IMG/VR virus record: IMGVR_UViG_3300022848_000014
Span: 1 to 64,000 of that record
Strand: one strand, 5' to 3'
DNA from: a virus
DNA length: 64,000 nt
The position numbers and the translations under genes were made by a program. The stretch's first letter is position 1. Every line of letters starts with the position of its first letter. The notes below the pieces were generated by a model. It was not told the DNA's origin. It worked only from the letters and a program-made list of their open reading frames with translations, and searched no databases. Shown here piece by piece: positions 17,253-25,810 of this stretch.

Positions 17253-19706
17253 TTAAAATGCAGTTTCGTACCAGTCGCTAATATCGATATAATCATCGTC
17301 TACTAAATTAGTGGTACCAATATTGTTATTAAGAGAGTGCGGTGGGTTCATGTTATTTGAGGTTATCAAACACCCGCCACCAGCAGTAAATTGATCATAA
17401 TCAGTCATCTCTTCTATCCCATCAATTTCTGAGCACTCAGAAAGTTGTCGTATATGGTTGTCCCGTCTCCCGTGCTTTTCAATGTAATCCCTCCATGAGT
17501 TTACTATGTCGTTTTTACTCCCAGTCTGAGAGTTAAAACCTGGCGTAATCTTTTTCTTACCCGTAGCTTCATTGGTGAAATAATAAAGGAAATGATGGTT
17601 GTTTGTTCGCTCTAGGAACTTCCATATATCTGGAACGTTTATCTCTGGGCTTATTTGACAACCATAGTACATGCATGCCCATAGTAACTGCTTGTTCCCG
17701 TCATCAGATATTTTAGGGCGATCAATGTAATCAGCCACAAACCTATGACTCTGCCACTCAGTTATTGGTACAGTCGAATCATCGATGAGGTGATTTCTAT
17801 TCATAAAAATAGAACCAGCCATGTCGCTCATTCGCTTATGCTCAGTCTTATTGAATTTAAAAGGATCTCCTGAAGCTATGAATGCTTTCCCGTTGTCAGG
17901 CATCATATTCCCATCGCCATCTCTGACCCATTTGTTTGAGTATTCAACCGGTAGGATAAGGCTATTATGCCACTTAGGATTTCTTTTGTCCTCTACCCAG
18001 TAAACCATCTGGTCTTGCTCTTCAAAGTCAAAGTACCCCTTTTGAGTAGCTGTCTTTTCGAACTCAAGCTGATTGACCCTATCATTTAGGATCGCAATAT
18101 TGAATCCAATGTCTGAGGTGTTCTTTCGGAAACAGTCACGGTATCGCGTTGGGTGCAATCGTAGGTGCTCATTTAGATCACTCATGGCCTTAGGATCATC
18201 GGAAGTTCGCAACTGCTGCTCTTTTATCTTGAGGTGCATCTTGGCACCATAGTCTTTTCCAATAAATTCTTCTTGCTGGGGTGTCGGCTTGCTAATGACA
18301 CTCTCACCATAGTAGCCGATAAAACCTTGGAGTCCATCGTAGGCTGGCATGAATATATCGACGAGCATTGTTGTTGTCATCCCCAGTGCATTTCTCTCAT
18401 CGTACTTAGATGCTTCACATAGCTTGTAGTAGTTTGCCCCACCTTTTTTTGTCATCTCACCTACTGTAGATGTTTTGATTGTGAACCCGACCATCTCTGC
18501 ACCATCTCCCATACTCAAGCAGTTTTTGGTGTTGTCGTGGCCAGCATATACATCTCTCAGGACTGTTTTCCCACATTCATCTTCATGGAATACGAGTAGC
18601 TTTGATTGATCAAAATACATCTCAGAGGCCGTCGATGCAAAATCGATTTTTGATCCAAGACCCTTTTTGGACATGGCGTGTGCCCCACCTTTCTTTACTG
18701 TCTGGGCTTTCGGTTTAAGGGACAATTCATTCTTGGCATCATCGGAACCTTCGTACTCTGGCTTCATCCACCAAGGAAGTTCACGGAATGGCATCATAGT
18801 CATATCCCTAAAAGCTCTCCTAGCATGAACCTCATCCATTGATAGAATTCCAGAGTATGCGTTTAATGTCAGGATTGTCTTTAAAAGCATGTACCAATCT
18901 GCCCTAAATGTGGCTCCTTCCCTCCTGTGTTTCGGATAATTCATTCCGATCACGGTCCTGGTCTTCATGTCAATTACCCAAAAACCTTCGACCGCCTCAT
19001 AAGCAGAGAGGGTGTAGCCATACTCTACCGACTCGTTCTGTAAATAAACCTCATACTCATCAGCCTGTTGCTGCGTACCAAAATATTTTGTCTTTAACTT
19101 TTTGCCCTCAAACCACGTAGCCTTAAAATGAAATGGGGCTTCTGTTGTTTTCTCAAAGTGCATGAGGGCAATCCACCAGCGCCTATCTCTATCTCGATAG
19201 TGGGGAGAACCAATATCCATTTTGCCAAAATTCATGTGGGCAAAATGAAACCCTTCTATAAAGGTGGGTTTGCCGTTAATGAAGCACCAGTATCCAAAGA
19301 GGGTATAGTACCACATTTTTCGCATCCAGTTGAGCTCTTCTTTGTACTCGACTTGATTCTTGGTAAGAAACAACCAAAGGTCTTTAAGTGTCGCGCTGTC
19401 TTCCTCTTTTTTTCCCTTTTCATCTAGTTTGTCCCGCATGAATTCGTCATACAAACTATCAAGTTTATGGGGCATCTTCTGCTTCTGGAACTTCTGCTTT
19501 GCCGCAGGTAATCCATAGCCATCAATGAGCCTCCAATCTGGGGAAGTAGGCGTGTAAATTCGAATAGTCCCAAGGTCTTTGTCGTCTTCGTGGTACTCCA
19601 CAAAATCCTCTTCCCTCTTGTAATCCTTTAAGATAGACCAATCGAGAGTGCCGTATTTCTCCTTCTTGTAAGCTTCAAAATTAATCGGTAAATCCAGATA
19701 ACCCAT
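17253..19706 (-). CDS. Terminase large subunit (packaging ATPase-nuclease)
   Basis: An 817-aa protein, longer than most TerL but within the range of crAss-like terminases. A Walker A-like motif is PKHRREGATF near residues 257-266, a variant of the basic-G-T loop. Walker B is LLVFHEDEC near 369-377, with the catalytic Glu after Asp. The C-terminal half has FIASGDPFKFNK, consistent with the RNase H-like nuclease (first Asp). It overlaps the upstream 252-aa gene by 26 nt and is followed 2 nt later by the portal. It cuts and pumps DNA into the prohead. Confidence 0.85.
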   Translation of the reverse strand: MGYLDLPINFEAYKKEKYGTLDWSILKDYKREEDFVEYHEDDKDLGTIRIYTPTSPDWRLIDGYGLPAAKQKFQKQKMPHKLDSLYDEFMRDKLDEKGKKEEDSATLKDLWLFLTKNQVEYKEELNWMRKMWYYTLFGYWCFINGKPTFIEGFHFAHMNFGKMDIGSPHYRDRDRRWWIALMHFEKTTEAPFHFKATWFEGKKLKTKYFGTQQQADEYEVYLQNESVEYGYTLSAYEAVEGFWVIDMKTRTVIGMNYPKHRREGATFRADWYMLLKTILTLNAYSGILSMDEVHARRAFRDMTMMPFRELPWWMKPEYEGSDDAKNELSLKPKAQTVKKGGAHAMSKKGLGSKIDFASTASEMYFDQSKLLVFHEDECGKTVLRDVYAGHDNTKNCLSMGDGAEMVGFTIKTSTVGEMTKKGGANYYKLCEASKYDERNALGMTTTMLVDIFMPAYDGLQGFIGYYGESVISKPTPQQEEFIGKDYGAKMHLKIKEQQLRTSDDPKAMSDLNEHLRLHPTRYRDCFRKNTSDIGFNIAILNDRVNQLEFEKTATQKGYFDFEEQDQMVYWVEDKRNPKWHNSLILPVEYSNKWVRDGDGNMMPDNGKAFIASGDPFKFNKTEHKRMSDMAGSIFMNRNHLIDDSTVPITEWQSHRFVADYIDRPKISDDGNKQLLWACMYYGCQISPEINVPDIWKFLERTNNHHFLYYFTNEATGKKKITPGFNSQTGSKNDIVNSWRDYIEKHGRRDNHIRQLSECSEIDGIEEMTDYDQFTAGGGCLITSNNMNPPHSLNNNIGTTNLVDDDYIDISDWYETAF

Positions 19707-20439
19707 ACTTAACGTTTAACTTCTCTTGGTGTTTTGATACCATCTCCGTGGATCGGTCTTGGCGCTCATCTCTTTTCCTCTTGTATGGTGAGGTCCCTGG
19801 TAACGGATCTTCCTTATTCTTGAATGAGGCCGCTATGTCCTCTGGCCTAAGCCCCAGCTTTTCAAGCTCCACATAGTCAAGGAAACGACCCTTCATCCGA
19901 TTCATATTGTCCTCAGCCATTAAGTCAGTCGTCACAGACTCAATCTCAGCTTGGGTACGCTTAATAGTATCGAAGGATGTAGCCGCCCCCTGACTTAGTT
20001 TCTCCTGTGCAATGTAATAACCTTCCTGAAGACTCACTAAATAACTGTACTTGGAACCCCTGTGAAGTCTCACGTATCTGAAGATCATCTTCAAAACCGC
20101 TTCATTGTTGTTCATTAAAACATCATTTACCGTATCCGAATAGTCACCCTCTTCATTTGGATCAACACCTGCCAGATGCATAGCATTGTACTTACGCAAC
20201 TGAATATTCTCAATGTTTAATCTCAAGGGACTATTGTAGTCATACATGTAAACAATGTACTTGATCAACACTGACTTCTTAATGTTCGGAATCTTAACGA
20301 TAAACTCATCGAATTCCATGAAAATGGGAAACCTTACGAGTGGATTCTGTTTAGCCGTTAGCCTATGAATATTTACCGATAAACGATCAAACTGATCATC
20401 AGCGAAATTGTAAAGCTTATAATTTATCATACGGGTCAA
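19681..20439 (-). CDS. TerL-upstream protein, possible small terminase
   Basis: A 252-aa protein starting MTRMINYKLYNFADDQF, mostly helical, with a very basic, charged C-terminus (SPYKRKRDERQDRST). It directly precedes and overlaps TerL, where a small terminase is often found, but no helix-turn-helix is obvious. A second ATG at 20430 is an equally possible start. Function inferred from position only. Confidence 0.4.
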   Translation of the reverse strand: MTRMINYKLYNFADDQFDRLSVNIHRLTAKQNPLVRFPIFMEFDEFIVKIPNIKKSVLIKYIVYMYDYNSPLRLNIENIQLRKYNAMHLAGVDPNEEGDYSDTVNDVLMNNNEAVLKMIFRYVRLHRGSKYSYLVSLQEGYYIAQEKLSQGAATSFDTIKRTQAEIESVTTDLMAEDNMNRMKGRFLDYVELEKLGLRPEDIAASFKNKEDPLPGTSPYKRKRDERQDRSTEMVSKHQEKLNVKYGLSGFTD

Positions 20440-20659
20440 ATTTAATTATTACTTGGACTCTCTGGTTGTCTTTGCCCCGATTATAATCCCTGCGCTCAAT
20501 AGTGTATGTGACACCAAGGAACCGTGCACGAGAATCTACTTGAGACTCTAATACAGCAAATGTAGCAACACTCATCTTTGTCGTGACTATCGAAACAGAG
20601 TCACCAGGATTCGGATCATCTGGGCTCAAACTGTCCTTGTAATTATAGTGCCAGCTCAT
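20417..20659 (-). CDS. Hypothetical protein
   Basis: An 80-aa protein (MSWHYNYKDSLSPDDPNPGD...) between the GroES-fold-like gene and the TerL-upstream gene, overlapping both (4 and 23 nt). The C-terminal half alternates hydrophobic and polar residues (RVQVIIKFDPYDKL), suggesting a small beta-sheet domain. Unknown function. Confidence 0.5.
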   Translation of the reverse strand: MSWHYNYKDSLSPDDPNPGDSVSIVTTKMSVATFAVLESQVDSRARFLGVTYTIERRDYNRGKDNQRVQVIIKFDPYDKL

Positions 20660-21585
20660 AGATTGCTCATGTCAAACAACTCCTGATCAGTCATCGGCCT
20701 ACCACCAACTTCCATCTTTGATAAAATATGGCGAATAGGTGTCCTATACAACTTCTCCCCCAGTACAGCATTGCCATCATTCTGCAGCTGTATCTTAAGA
20801 CCCTTGTGCAAAACAACTAAATCACCAGCAGCAACGTCCCCAGTGTCAGGCGCAAAATCCTCGCTGTACCATTCCACTTTCGATCCTACATACCTTACCC
20901 TACCATACTTTACACTCTCCCTATTATTCAAATGGGCTAACATACGGCTCTCACGCATAACCTCATCCTCTACTGGCTCAAACAATACCCAACCATTTAA
21001 CGGGAAAACATCCGTGTCGTCCTTGTCATAAAGCTTCTTCCCCTCTTCAAATATAGCAACCCCCTTAGACCGAAACCTTACAATGAAATCCCTGTAATTT
21101 ACCATGCAGTATAAATCACCTGTCCCAATGTCAATCACTGCACGGTGATCCCCCTTCGCATCTCCTAACCCTAGTGCCTGGGTTATCCCAAGGAAGCGCA
21201 CCAGTACCCTATCTCCTACCTCAACCTCTATTACCCCGAACTGATCGAAATCTGTCCTCTGGTCTTGTGCCTTGGCCAAACGTAAACCATCAGGCAACGA
21301 TACAACCTCTACATACGTAGGTGCCCACTCATTCTGATGAAACTTAGTGTTCACACTCATGGCAAAACCATCTACAGACGACTCTATGATCTCCGTGTCA
21401 CCCCTCGGTACTTTTACCAATACATGATTGTTTATCATCCCCATACCTAAAATGCTATCCAGGGTCATCTCTAAATAACGAGGTCGCTGTATGTCATAAC
21501 TCTTATCCCTACGCTCCTTATACTCCCGCTGATTAACTTCTACCTCAGAACTTAATACACTGTCTTCATCTATTGTTATTCCCAT
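20656..21585 (-). CDS. Protein with two GroES-like beta-barrel halves (tentative)
   Basis: A 309-aa protein, first gene of the virion operon. Two segments have the layout of a Cpn10 barrel: residues 50-165 (NHVLVKVPRGDTEI ... VEVGDRVLVRF ... MVNYRDFIVRFR) and residues 195-290 (NGWVLFEPVEDE ... YGRVRYVGS ... AAGDLVVLHKGL). This differs from the clear GroES at 47754-48047. It could be a packaging or assembly co-chaperone, or a structural protein that merely shares the fold. A TAnnTTTG promoter lies 17 nt upstream of its ATG. Confidence 0.45.
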   Translation of the reverse strand: MGITIDEDSVLSSEVEVNQREYKERRDKSYDIQRPRYLEMTLDSILGMGMINNHVLVKVPRGDTEIIESSVDGFAMSVNTKFHQNEWAPTYVEVVSLPDGLRLAKAQDQRTDFDQFGVIEVEVGDRVLVRFLGITQALGLGDAKGDHRAVIDIGTGDLYCMVNYRDFIVRFRSKGVAIFEEGKKLYDKDDTDVFPLNGWVLFEPVEDEVMRESRMLAHLNNRESVKYGRVRYVGSKVEWYSEDFAPDTGDVAAGDLVVLHKGLKIQLQNDGNAVLGEKLYRTPIRHILSKMEVGGRPMTDQELFDMSNL

Positions 21586-21601
21586 TGCTATGTTTTTCCT
21601 A

Positions 21602-21609
21602 CAAACATA
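21602..21609 (-). promoter_or_regulatory. Probable promoter -7 box for virion operon
   Basis: Minus-strand TATGTTTG matches the Bacteroidota -7 consensus TAnnTTTG, 16 nt before the ATG at 21585. The -33 position reads GTG rather than TTG, so the promoter may be weak or need a phage factor. Confidence 0.5.
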
Positions 21610-22311
21610 CGTTATTGTAACTTATTCACACTTGTAGTATTGCTACAATAGGGTTCCAGACGATACGATTTTATGAGGGGGGTCTAATCATAATAGGGCC
21701 AGGCACCGTGCGCATTGGGGAAACGGCAAACACAGACCCCGCCCCCCGTTTCTGAATGAAGCGATAAAACAAGCGATTTTAAAGCATTCAAGACACCCCA
21801 CGGGTAAAGCGTATAGATAAAGCTGATAGAAGCGATAGAATAGGGTCTCCATCGTGTGTAGAGGCAGCACCCTGCAATTGATAGCCAAGCAGTTAGAAGC
21901 CTACTTAACATAATAGCAATTATGGGACGACCACAATAGCGACAGCAGCAGCACCACCACAGGAAGGGAGCCAATGATATGCGAGAGGCTAACACGTTGA
22001 AGCAAAGCAAGTAACCCTATTCAATACCCTTTAAAACGTAGGCCGTGCCAATCTTGACCTTTGTTTACCTGCTTTGTTTATGTTATGGGATGTAATGAGG
22101 TGGAACGCTTGGCCTACTTAAGGGAGAAGGGCAACCGTGCAAGCCTTAAGACGTTTAAACCTGATCAATTCGCTTTTATTGGTCTTATTATACGTGTTCA
22201 AGTGTTCAATACCTTTATTTCCTGAAGCACGAACAGCCCACCAATAGGGCAACACAGAACGAAAGTAAAATAAATTTTCCTAAACGTTAGGTTTAACCAT
22301 TTAATAAGCCG
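21610..22311. other. Divergent intergenic region, candidate origin/control region
   Basis: About 700 nt between the leftward virion operon and the rightward small-gene operon, with only one weak short frame (22085-22225). It holds three AAGCGAT units near 21759, 21772 and 21829, a CTTGTAGTATTGCTACAATAGG near-palindrome near 21630, and GTAGGCC ... GGCCTAC arms about 70 nt apart near 22040-22115. Its base composition looks less AT-rich than the small-gene region that follows. Such a region between divergent operons could hold an origin or packaging site; nothing here proves it. Confidence 0.35.
22085..22225 (+). CDS. Possible 46-aa peptide
   Basis: ATG at 22085 to TGA at 22223-22225 encodes MGCNEVERLAYLREKGNRAS and a hydrophobic end (FAFIGLIIRVQVFNTFIS). 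The composition is protein-like and the strand matches the downstream operon, but there is no usual leader and no recognised family. It may be fortuitous. Confidence 0.2.
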   Translation: MGCNEVERLAYLREKGNRASLKTFKPDQFAFIGLIIRVQVFNTFIS

Positions 22312-22319
22312 TAGATTTG
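22312..22319 (+). promoter_or_regulatory. Probable promoter -7 box for small-gene operon
   Basis: TAGATTTG matches TAnnTTTG, 33 nt before the ATG at 22353. The -33 region is not a clear TTG. The leader between contains AAACCGCAAAAACAC, a variant of the AAACCACAAA motif that recurs before starts in this phage. Confidence 0.5.
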
Positions 22320-22352
22320 TGGATATATTACAAACCGCAAAAACACACACAA

Positions 22353-22574
22353 ATGAAAATTTCCGCAATCAAATTAATTTCCACCTTTTTAGCGTTCACC
22401 TTTACAGCCGCAATTATAATCTACATTATTGCTACAATGGCAAACGGACGCTTTACCAACCCATCTGAATGGAGCGAAGGAAGCCGAATTTTTTGTACAA
22501 TCATTTCATTACTTGGAGGAATGTTGCTTACAGCGTATCACTTCGATATTACTCAATCTGAAAACGAACTTTAA
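22353..22574 (+). CDS. Small membrane protein
   Basis: A 73-aa protein starting MKISAIKLISTFLAF. The frame is open from 22317, but the ATG at 22353 follows an A-rich leader and begins directly with a membrane segment. Two transmembrane segments: residues 8-29 (STFLAFTFTAAIIIYIIATM) and 50-65 (IFCTIISLLGGMLLTAY). First gene of the rightward operon. Unknown role; early host-envelope modification is possible. Confidence 0.6.
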   Translation: MKISAIKLISTFLAFTFTAAIIIYIIATMANGRFTNPSEWSEGSRIFCTIISLLGGMLLTAYHFDITQSENEL

Positions 22575-22602
22575 TAAATACAAACCAACAAACAAATAAA
22601 TT

Positions 22603-22863
22603 ATGAAAAATGCTTTTTTTATTACCGGTCTAATCTTCGCAAGCTTTGCAGCCACTGCGCAAACAATGACAAAGGACGAAAACGGAAATTTCGTTCAGGT
22701 CAAAGCAGAGACAGCCGTACACGACAGCACAACCACACACACGGCCAAATTTAACGGAAAGAAAGATGAACCCGTATACATTGGCAAACGTGGTGGAATG
22801 TATGTAATACGATACGCTAAAAAGTCAGGTAAATTTTACCGCAAGTACTTGAAAAGAGAGTAG
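22603..22863 (+). CDS. Secreted small basic protein
   Basis: An 86-aa protein with a signal peptide (MKNAFFITGLIFASFAATAQ, likely cleaved after AQ). The mature part ends in a basic beta-like motif (PVYIGKRGGMYVIRYAKKSG), a pattern seen in small basic proteins of Bacteroidota and their mobile elements. It would act in the periplasm or outside the cell. Followed by terminator repeat copy 1. Function unknown. Confidence 0.6.
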   Translation: MKNAFFITGLIFASFAATAQTMTKDENGNFVQVKAETAVHDSTTTHTAKFNGKKDEPVYIGKRGGMYVIRYAKKSGKFYRKYLKRE

Positions 22864-22875
22864 AAGCCACTGAAG

Positions 22876-22950
22876 CCACCACCGCCCCACAATTTAAAAC
22901 GTTGTGGGGTTTTTGGGTGCCAGACTTTTGGCAAAAAAACCACAAATAAA
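22876..22950 (+). repeat. Terminator repeat, copy 1 of 4
   Basis: Perfect stem CCCCACAA / TTGTGGGG with loop TTTAAAACG, followed by TTTTTGGGTGCC. The full repeat with copy 2 continues to ACCACAAATAAA, just before the next ATG. It acts in the direction of the genes as an intrinsic terminator and carries the start-site leader of the next gene. Confidence 0.8.
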
Positions 22951-22963
22951 AAAACCCAATACC

Positions 22964-23272
22964 ATGCAAGACAAGAGAAGAATAAATTTCGAATTTCACA
23001 ACGAACGCCTAGAGTTAAACCGTTTCGATATTATTGCGCTCGACAAATTAGGTGGAGACTTATTTAGACGCCAAAGCTTTTATGCAGATAACGTTGTTTG
23101 GTTTGATTGCCTTGGCCTATTCAAACTAAACACTAGTGACATGTTTTGTATTTTACAGAATGACAACGAACCAAGCAAATTTTACCAGTTCGACTTCATT
23201 AACGACCTTTTCGATTTGTTGGATGATGAACTGAATGTAATTGAAACGGGCATAAACTTACTAGATATATAA
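22964..23272 (+). CDS. Hypothetical acidic protein
   Basis: A 102-aa protein starting at the ATG at 22964 (MQDKRRINFEFHNERLELNR). A longer frame opens at 22904 inside the terminator repeat and is rejected as a start. The C-terminus is acidic and leucine-rich (DFINDLFDLLDDELNVIE). It is preceded by the AAACCACAAATAAA leader. Unknown function. Confidence 0.55.
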   Translation: MQDKRRINFEFHNERLELNRFDIIALDKLGGDLFRRQSFYADNVVWFDCLGLFKLNTSDMFCILQNDNEPSKFYQFDFINDLFDLLDDELNVIETGINLLDI

Positions 23273-23274
23273 AG

Positions 23275-23415
23275 ATGAACACCAACCTAACAAAACAAGA
23301 AAAAATAATTATTGCACTACTCAGAGGACACCACCTAGAACCCGCAGAGATTGAGATAGCAAAACAACAAGTCCAAGCCCTTAATTTAAACCTAAAAACA
23401 CGAATACCAAGATGA
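23275..23415 (+). CDS. Small hypothetical protein
   Basis: A 46-aa protein (MNTNLTKQEKIIIALLRGHH...), 2 nt after the previous stop. Its TGA overlaps the next ATG (ATGA), which supports real coupled translation. The N-terminal part looks like a short helical, DNA-binding-type segment, but it is too short to assign. Confidence 0.5.
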   Translation: MNTNLTKQEKIIIALLRGHHLEPAEIEIAKQQVQALNLNLKTRIPR

Positions 23416-23792
23416 AAAGCAAAGCGATAATTTCCAACATCAAGACATCTATAATGGGCACAATAAAATTCGATATGACCGCAAAAGGTCACAGAGGCAC
23501 ACAAAATTTTATTTGTTATCCGATAACAGAAGAAACCAAATTGATCACAATCCAAAGCGGCAAACGCATTGGAAAATATGACCCCGAGACCGGGATAATA
23601 TTACTATCAAAAAGCCGTGCGAACAGTTCATATTTTCACCATCTTCAAATGGATAATTTAACAGCCGTAGAAATTGACCCGCTAGAAAATCAAGAGTTGA
23701 AGATGAAAATATTCACGACCTCAGGAAAAAAAGTAGGAGAGTCAATAGTGAAATCTAACAACTCAGGAGCCATTAACATCTTTGAGATGTAG
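23412..23792 (+). CDS. Hypothetical protein
   Basis: A 126-aa basic protein starting MKSKAIISNIKTSIMGTIKF. Mostly beta-like pattern (KLITIQSGKRIGKYDPETGIILLSK). Coupled to the 46-aa gene by ATGA and followed by terminator repeat copy 2. No family recognised. Confidence 0.55.
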   Translation: MKSKAIISNIKTSIMGTIKFDMTAKGHRGTQNFICYPITEETKLITIQSGKRIGKYDPETGIILLSKSRANSSYFHHLQMDNLTAVEIDPLENQELKMKIFTTSGKKVGESIVKSNNSGAINIFEM

Positions 23793-23808
23793 GAGATACT
23801 CAAGCCAA

Positions 23809-23883
23809 AACCACCGCCCCACAATTTAAAACGTTGTGGGGTTTTTGGGTGCCAGACTTTTGGTAAAAAAACCACAAATAAAA
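23809..23883 (+). repeat. Terminator repeat, copy 2 of 4
   Basis: Same stem CCCCACAA / TTGTGGGG and TTTTT as copy 1, with nearly identical flanks through GGGTGCCAGACTTTTGG and AAAACCACAAATAAAA. Ends 5 nt before the next ATG. Confidence 0.8.
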
Positions 23884-23888
23884 TTGAT

Positions 23889-24698
23889 ATGAATACTTCA
23901 AAAATTACCCCAGTGAAAACACTCAAGGCAGGATTAGAAATTTATGAAACTTATAACCAATGGCAAGAAAAAGACGGAGCCTTATATTTTGCGGGAATTG
24001 GAATTATAATAAGCGGAAGAATGCACGAAGCAGACACCGCCTATAATAAAAATTGGCAAAATAAATTCGTTGGCGAATTGCAATTGACATATATCGACCC
24101 CGATAAAAAAATGAGCGAAACGTTCTATACAGAAGGGACTTTCGGAATAACAATTTTTGCCGCAAATTCAGAAGATTTTATTTTGCAGTGTGAGAACTAC
24201 CTTAATAAAAACTTTGAGGGGTTGAAGGAATACTACAGAGAAGCAGACGAAACTGGGAGAATAGTAAGAAAAGTAAGAAAAAGAACGCCTAAGAACACGC
24301 AAACAAATAGACAAATAGGCAAAATAGCCGGGTGCATAGAATACGCATTTAGACAAAGCCACAAAAGAAAATCAGATCGATATGAATTTAAAGATATTGG
24401 AATGGAATCATTAACGGGAGAAGATGCAAAAATGCGAGATTATTACATAAACAGAAGCAACAACAGACGCAACACAGACATAAAATATCAAAATAAACTG
24501 CAAAAATCATTTTTGAATCAATTCGGTTTCACGTTGAAAAGTGTAGTATTTAATTTTAAATTTTGTTTGCATTCTTTCGAAGCCAATCTACTAAAAACAA
24601 AAGGTATAGGAAAAGAAGAAGGGCAAAAACTTAAAGAAGTACTAACCGACAAAGAATTCAGAACAATTCAAAAAGCATTTAGATATTACAATTTCTAA
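23889..24698 (+). CDS. Hypothetical basic protein
   Basis: A 269-aa protein (MNTSKITPVKTLKAGLEIYE...). The N-terminal half is mixed alpha/beta. Around residues 120-140 is a very basic run (GRIVRKVRKRTPKNTQTNRQ) and the C-terminal half is rich in K, R, N and aromatic residues, consistent with nucleic-acid binding. Flanked on both sides by terminator repeats, so it may be a separate transcription unit. Unknown function. Confidence 0.55.
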   Translation: MNTSKITPVKTLKAGLEIYETYNQWQEKDGALYFAGIGIIISGRMHEADTAYNKNWQNKFVGELQLTYIDPDKKMSETFYTEGTFGITIFAANSEDFILQCENYLNKNFEGLKEYYREADETGRIVRKVRKRTPKNTQTNRQIGKIAGCIEYAFRQSHKRKSDRYEFKDIGMESLTGEDAKMRDYYINRSNNRRNTDIKYQNKLQKSFLNQFGFTLKSVVFNFKFCLHSFEANLLKTKGIGKEEGQKLKEVLTDKEFRTIQKAFRYYNF

Positions 24699-24712
24699 AG
24701 ATCTGCTTATTG

Positions 24713-24760
24713 CAAACCACCGCCCCACAATTTAAAACGTTGTGGGGTTTTCGGGTGCAA
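24713..24760 (+). repeat. Terminator repeat, copy 3 of 4
   Basis: Same stem and loop as copies 1 and 2, followed by TTTTCGGGTGC; the downstream half found in copies 1 and 2 is absent. Confidence 0.75.
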
Positions 24761-24778
24761 ACCCTTAACACTTAAAAA

Positions 24779-25081
24779 ATGGATTCATTCGAAACAAGAT
24801 ACAGCACATTAAAAAAATGTATCAAATTGAGACAACAAGCGGAAAAAAGCGAAAATATTACAGAGGTGCGAAATCTTGTAAATAATATTTTTGAGATTCA
24901 CACGATACACAGCCAACAAATTAAAGCCAAAATAAAAGGGAAAGACTTTACTGATGTTCACGGTTTAGATTTTAATGTTTGGGCATACGATACGGAATAC
25001 GATATAGAGAAAGTTTACTACTCAATCAAAGACAAATACCATTCTTTGCATTGGGATAAATACGGGTATAACGCTTATTGA
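24779..25081 (+). CDS. Hypothetical protein
   Basis: A 100-aa protein (MDSFETRYSTLKKCIKLRQQ...) with a helical, lysine-rich N-terminal half and a tyrosine-rich C-terminus (KYHSLHWDKYGYNAY). Between terminator repeats 3 and 4. No family recognised. Confidence 0.5.
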   Translation: MDSFETRYSTLKKCIKLRQQAEKSENITEVRNLVNNIFEIHTIHSQQIKAKIKGKDFTDVHGLDFNVWAYDTEYDIEKVYYSIKDKYHSLHWDKYGYNAY

Positions 25082-25094
25082 TTACTAAAGCCGA

Positions 25095-25140
25095 AACCAC
25101 CGCCCCACAATTTAAAACGTTGTGGGGTTTTCGGGTGCAG
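25095..25140 (+). repeat. Terminator repeat, copy 4 of 4
   Basis: Stem CCCCACAA / TTGTGGGG, followed by TTTTCGGGTGCAGG, 14 nt after the stop of the 100-aa gene. Confidence 0.75.
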
Positions 25141-25226
25141 GTGCAAGAGCTCAGGAACCAACACCGCACAACATTCTCCAGGCCCGAAGCCAAGACCGCA
25201 TTGAAAAACCCAAAAAACACAATAAA

Positions 25227-25661
25227 ATGCCAAGAATAGAAATTGTAGAATACATTTTACCCTCTCATCTTGCAAACTATCTGATCAATGGAGACGCAGA
25301 CAATTTGACAAGCGAAGAGCAGAAAGAGATTGACGATTTTTGCGAAGAACATGATGTAAGATGTACGGACGCAGACACAGAGAACGACTATTTTAGCCCT
25401 AGCAATGATATGACAGGGTACAGACTAGCGGGAGACGTTTGTAAATTCACATTTGTAAGGAATAACCCAATAGACTACTTTGAAAAGTACGAACTATTGC
25501 CACCAACAGCGAGAGCAATTGTAGGGCTGTTTTCAGATATTCAATCTAACAAGGGACTGTCTTACGAAGATTGTAAATACTTTCTAATGCTAATGGAGCG
25601 AATAGGGTATACATTTGACTATGACTTAAGGGCAGAACCTTTTAATCTCAGATTGATTTAA
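25227..25661 (+). CDS. Bacteroidota mobile-element protein (DUF6926-like, tentative)
   Basis: A 144-aa protein from the ATG at 25227 (MPRIEIVEYILPSHLANYLI). The earlier in-frame ATG at 25122 lies in the terminator repeat. The pattern YILPSHLANYLINGDADNLT, then EEQKEIDDFCEEH, is widespread in small proteins of Bacteroidota conjugative elements and phages; the family name is from memory. Function unknown. Confidence 0.55.
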   Translation: MPRIEIVEYILPSHLANYLINGDADNLTSEEQKEIDDFCEEHDVRCTDADTENDYFSPSNDMTGYRLAGDVCKFTFVRNNPIDYFEKYELLPPTARAIVGLFSDIQSNKGLSYEDCKYFLMLMERIGYTFDYDLRAEPFNLRLI

Positions 25662-25677
25662 CCCGAAATAAAGCGAG

Positions 25678-25806
25678 ATGAAAAAAACGACAAAAGCTAT
25701 TTTTGATAGCCTAAAGCAAGAACTTAAGCAAGTCAAGACAACCAAGGATAAAGCACTCATTAAATTTGCGGAAGTGATAATTTTACAGCACAATAAATAC
25801 CTATAA
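25678..25806 (+). CDS. Small basic protein
   Basis: A 42-aa protein (MKKTTKAIFDSLKQELKQVK...) with a single amphipathic helix pattern. It follows the previous gene by 16 nt and precedes the next by 4 nt. Too short to assign. Confidence 0.4.
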   Translation: MKKTTKAIFDSLKQELKQVKTTKDKALIKFAEVIILQHNKYL

Positions 25807-25810
25807 AATA

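Noticed and set aside
21684-22010. 108-aa frame on the minus strand (MLCFNVLASRISLAPFLWW...)
   Set aside because: Cys/Trp-rich composition unlike a protein of this phage, no leader motif, and it lies in a region that looks regulatory.
22876-25140. CRISPR array made of the four repeats
   Set aside because: The units are 240-950 bp apart with genes between them and each is a terminator hairpin; no spacer-like pattern.
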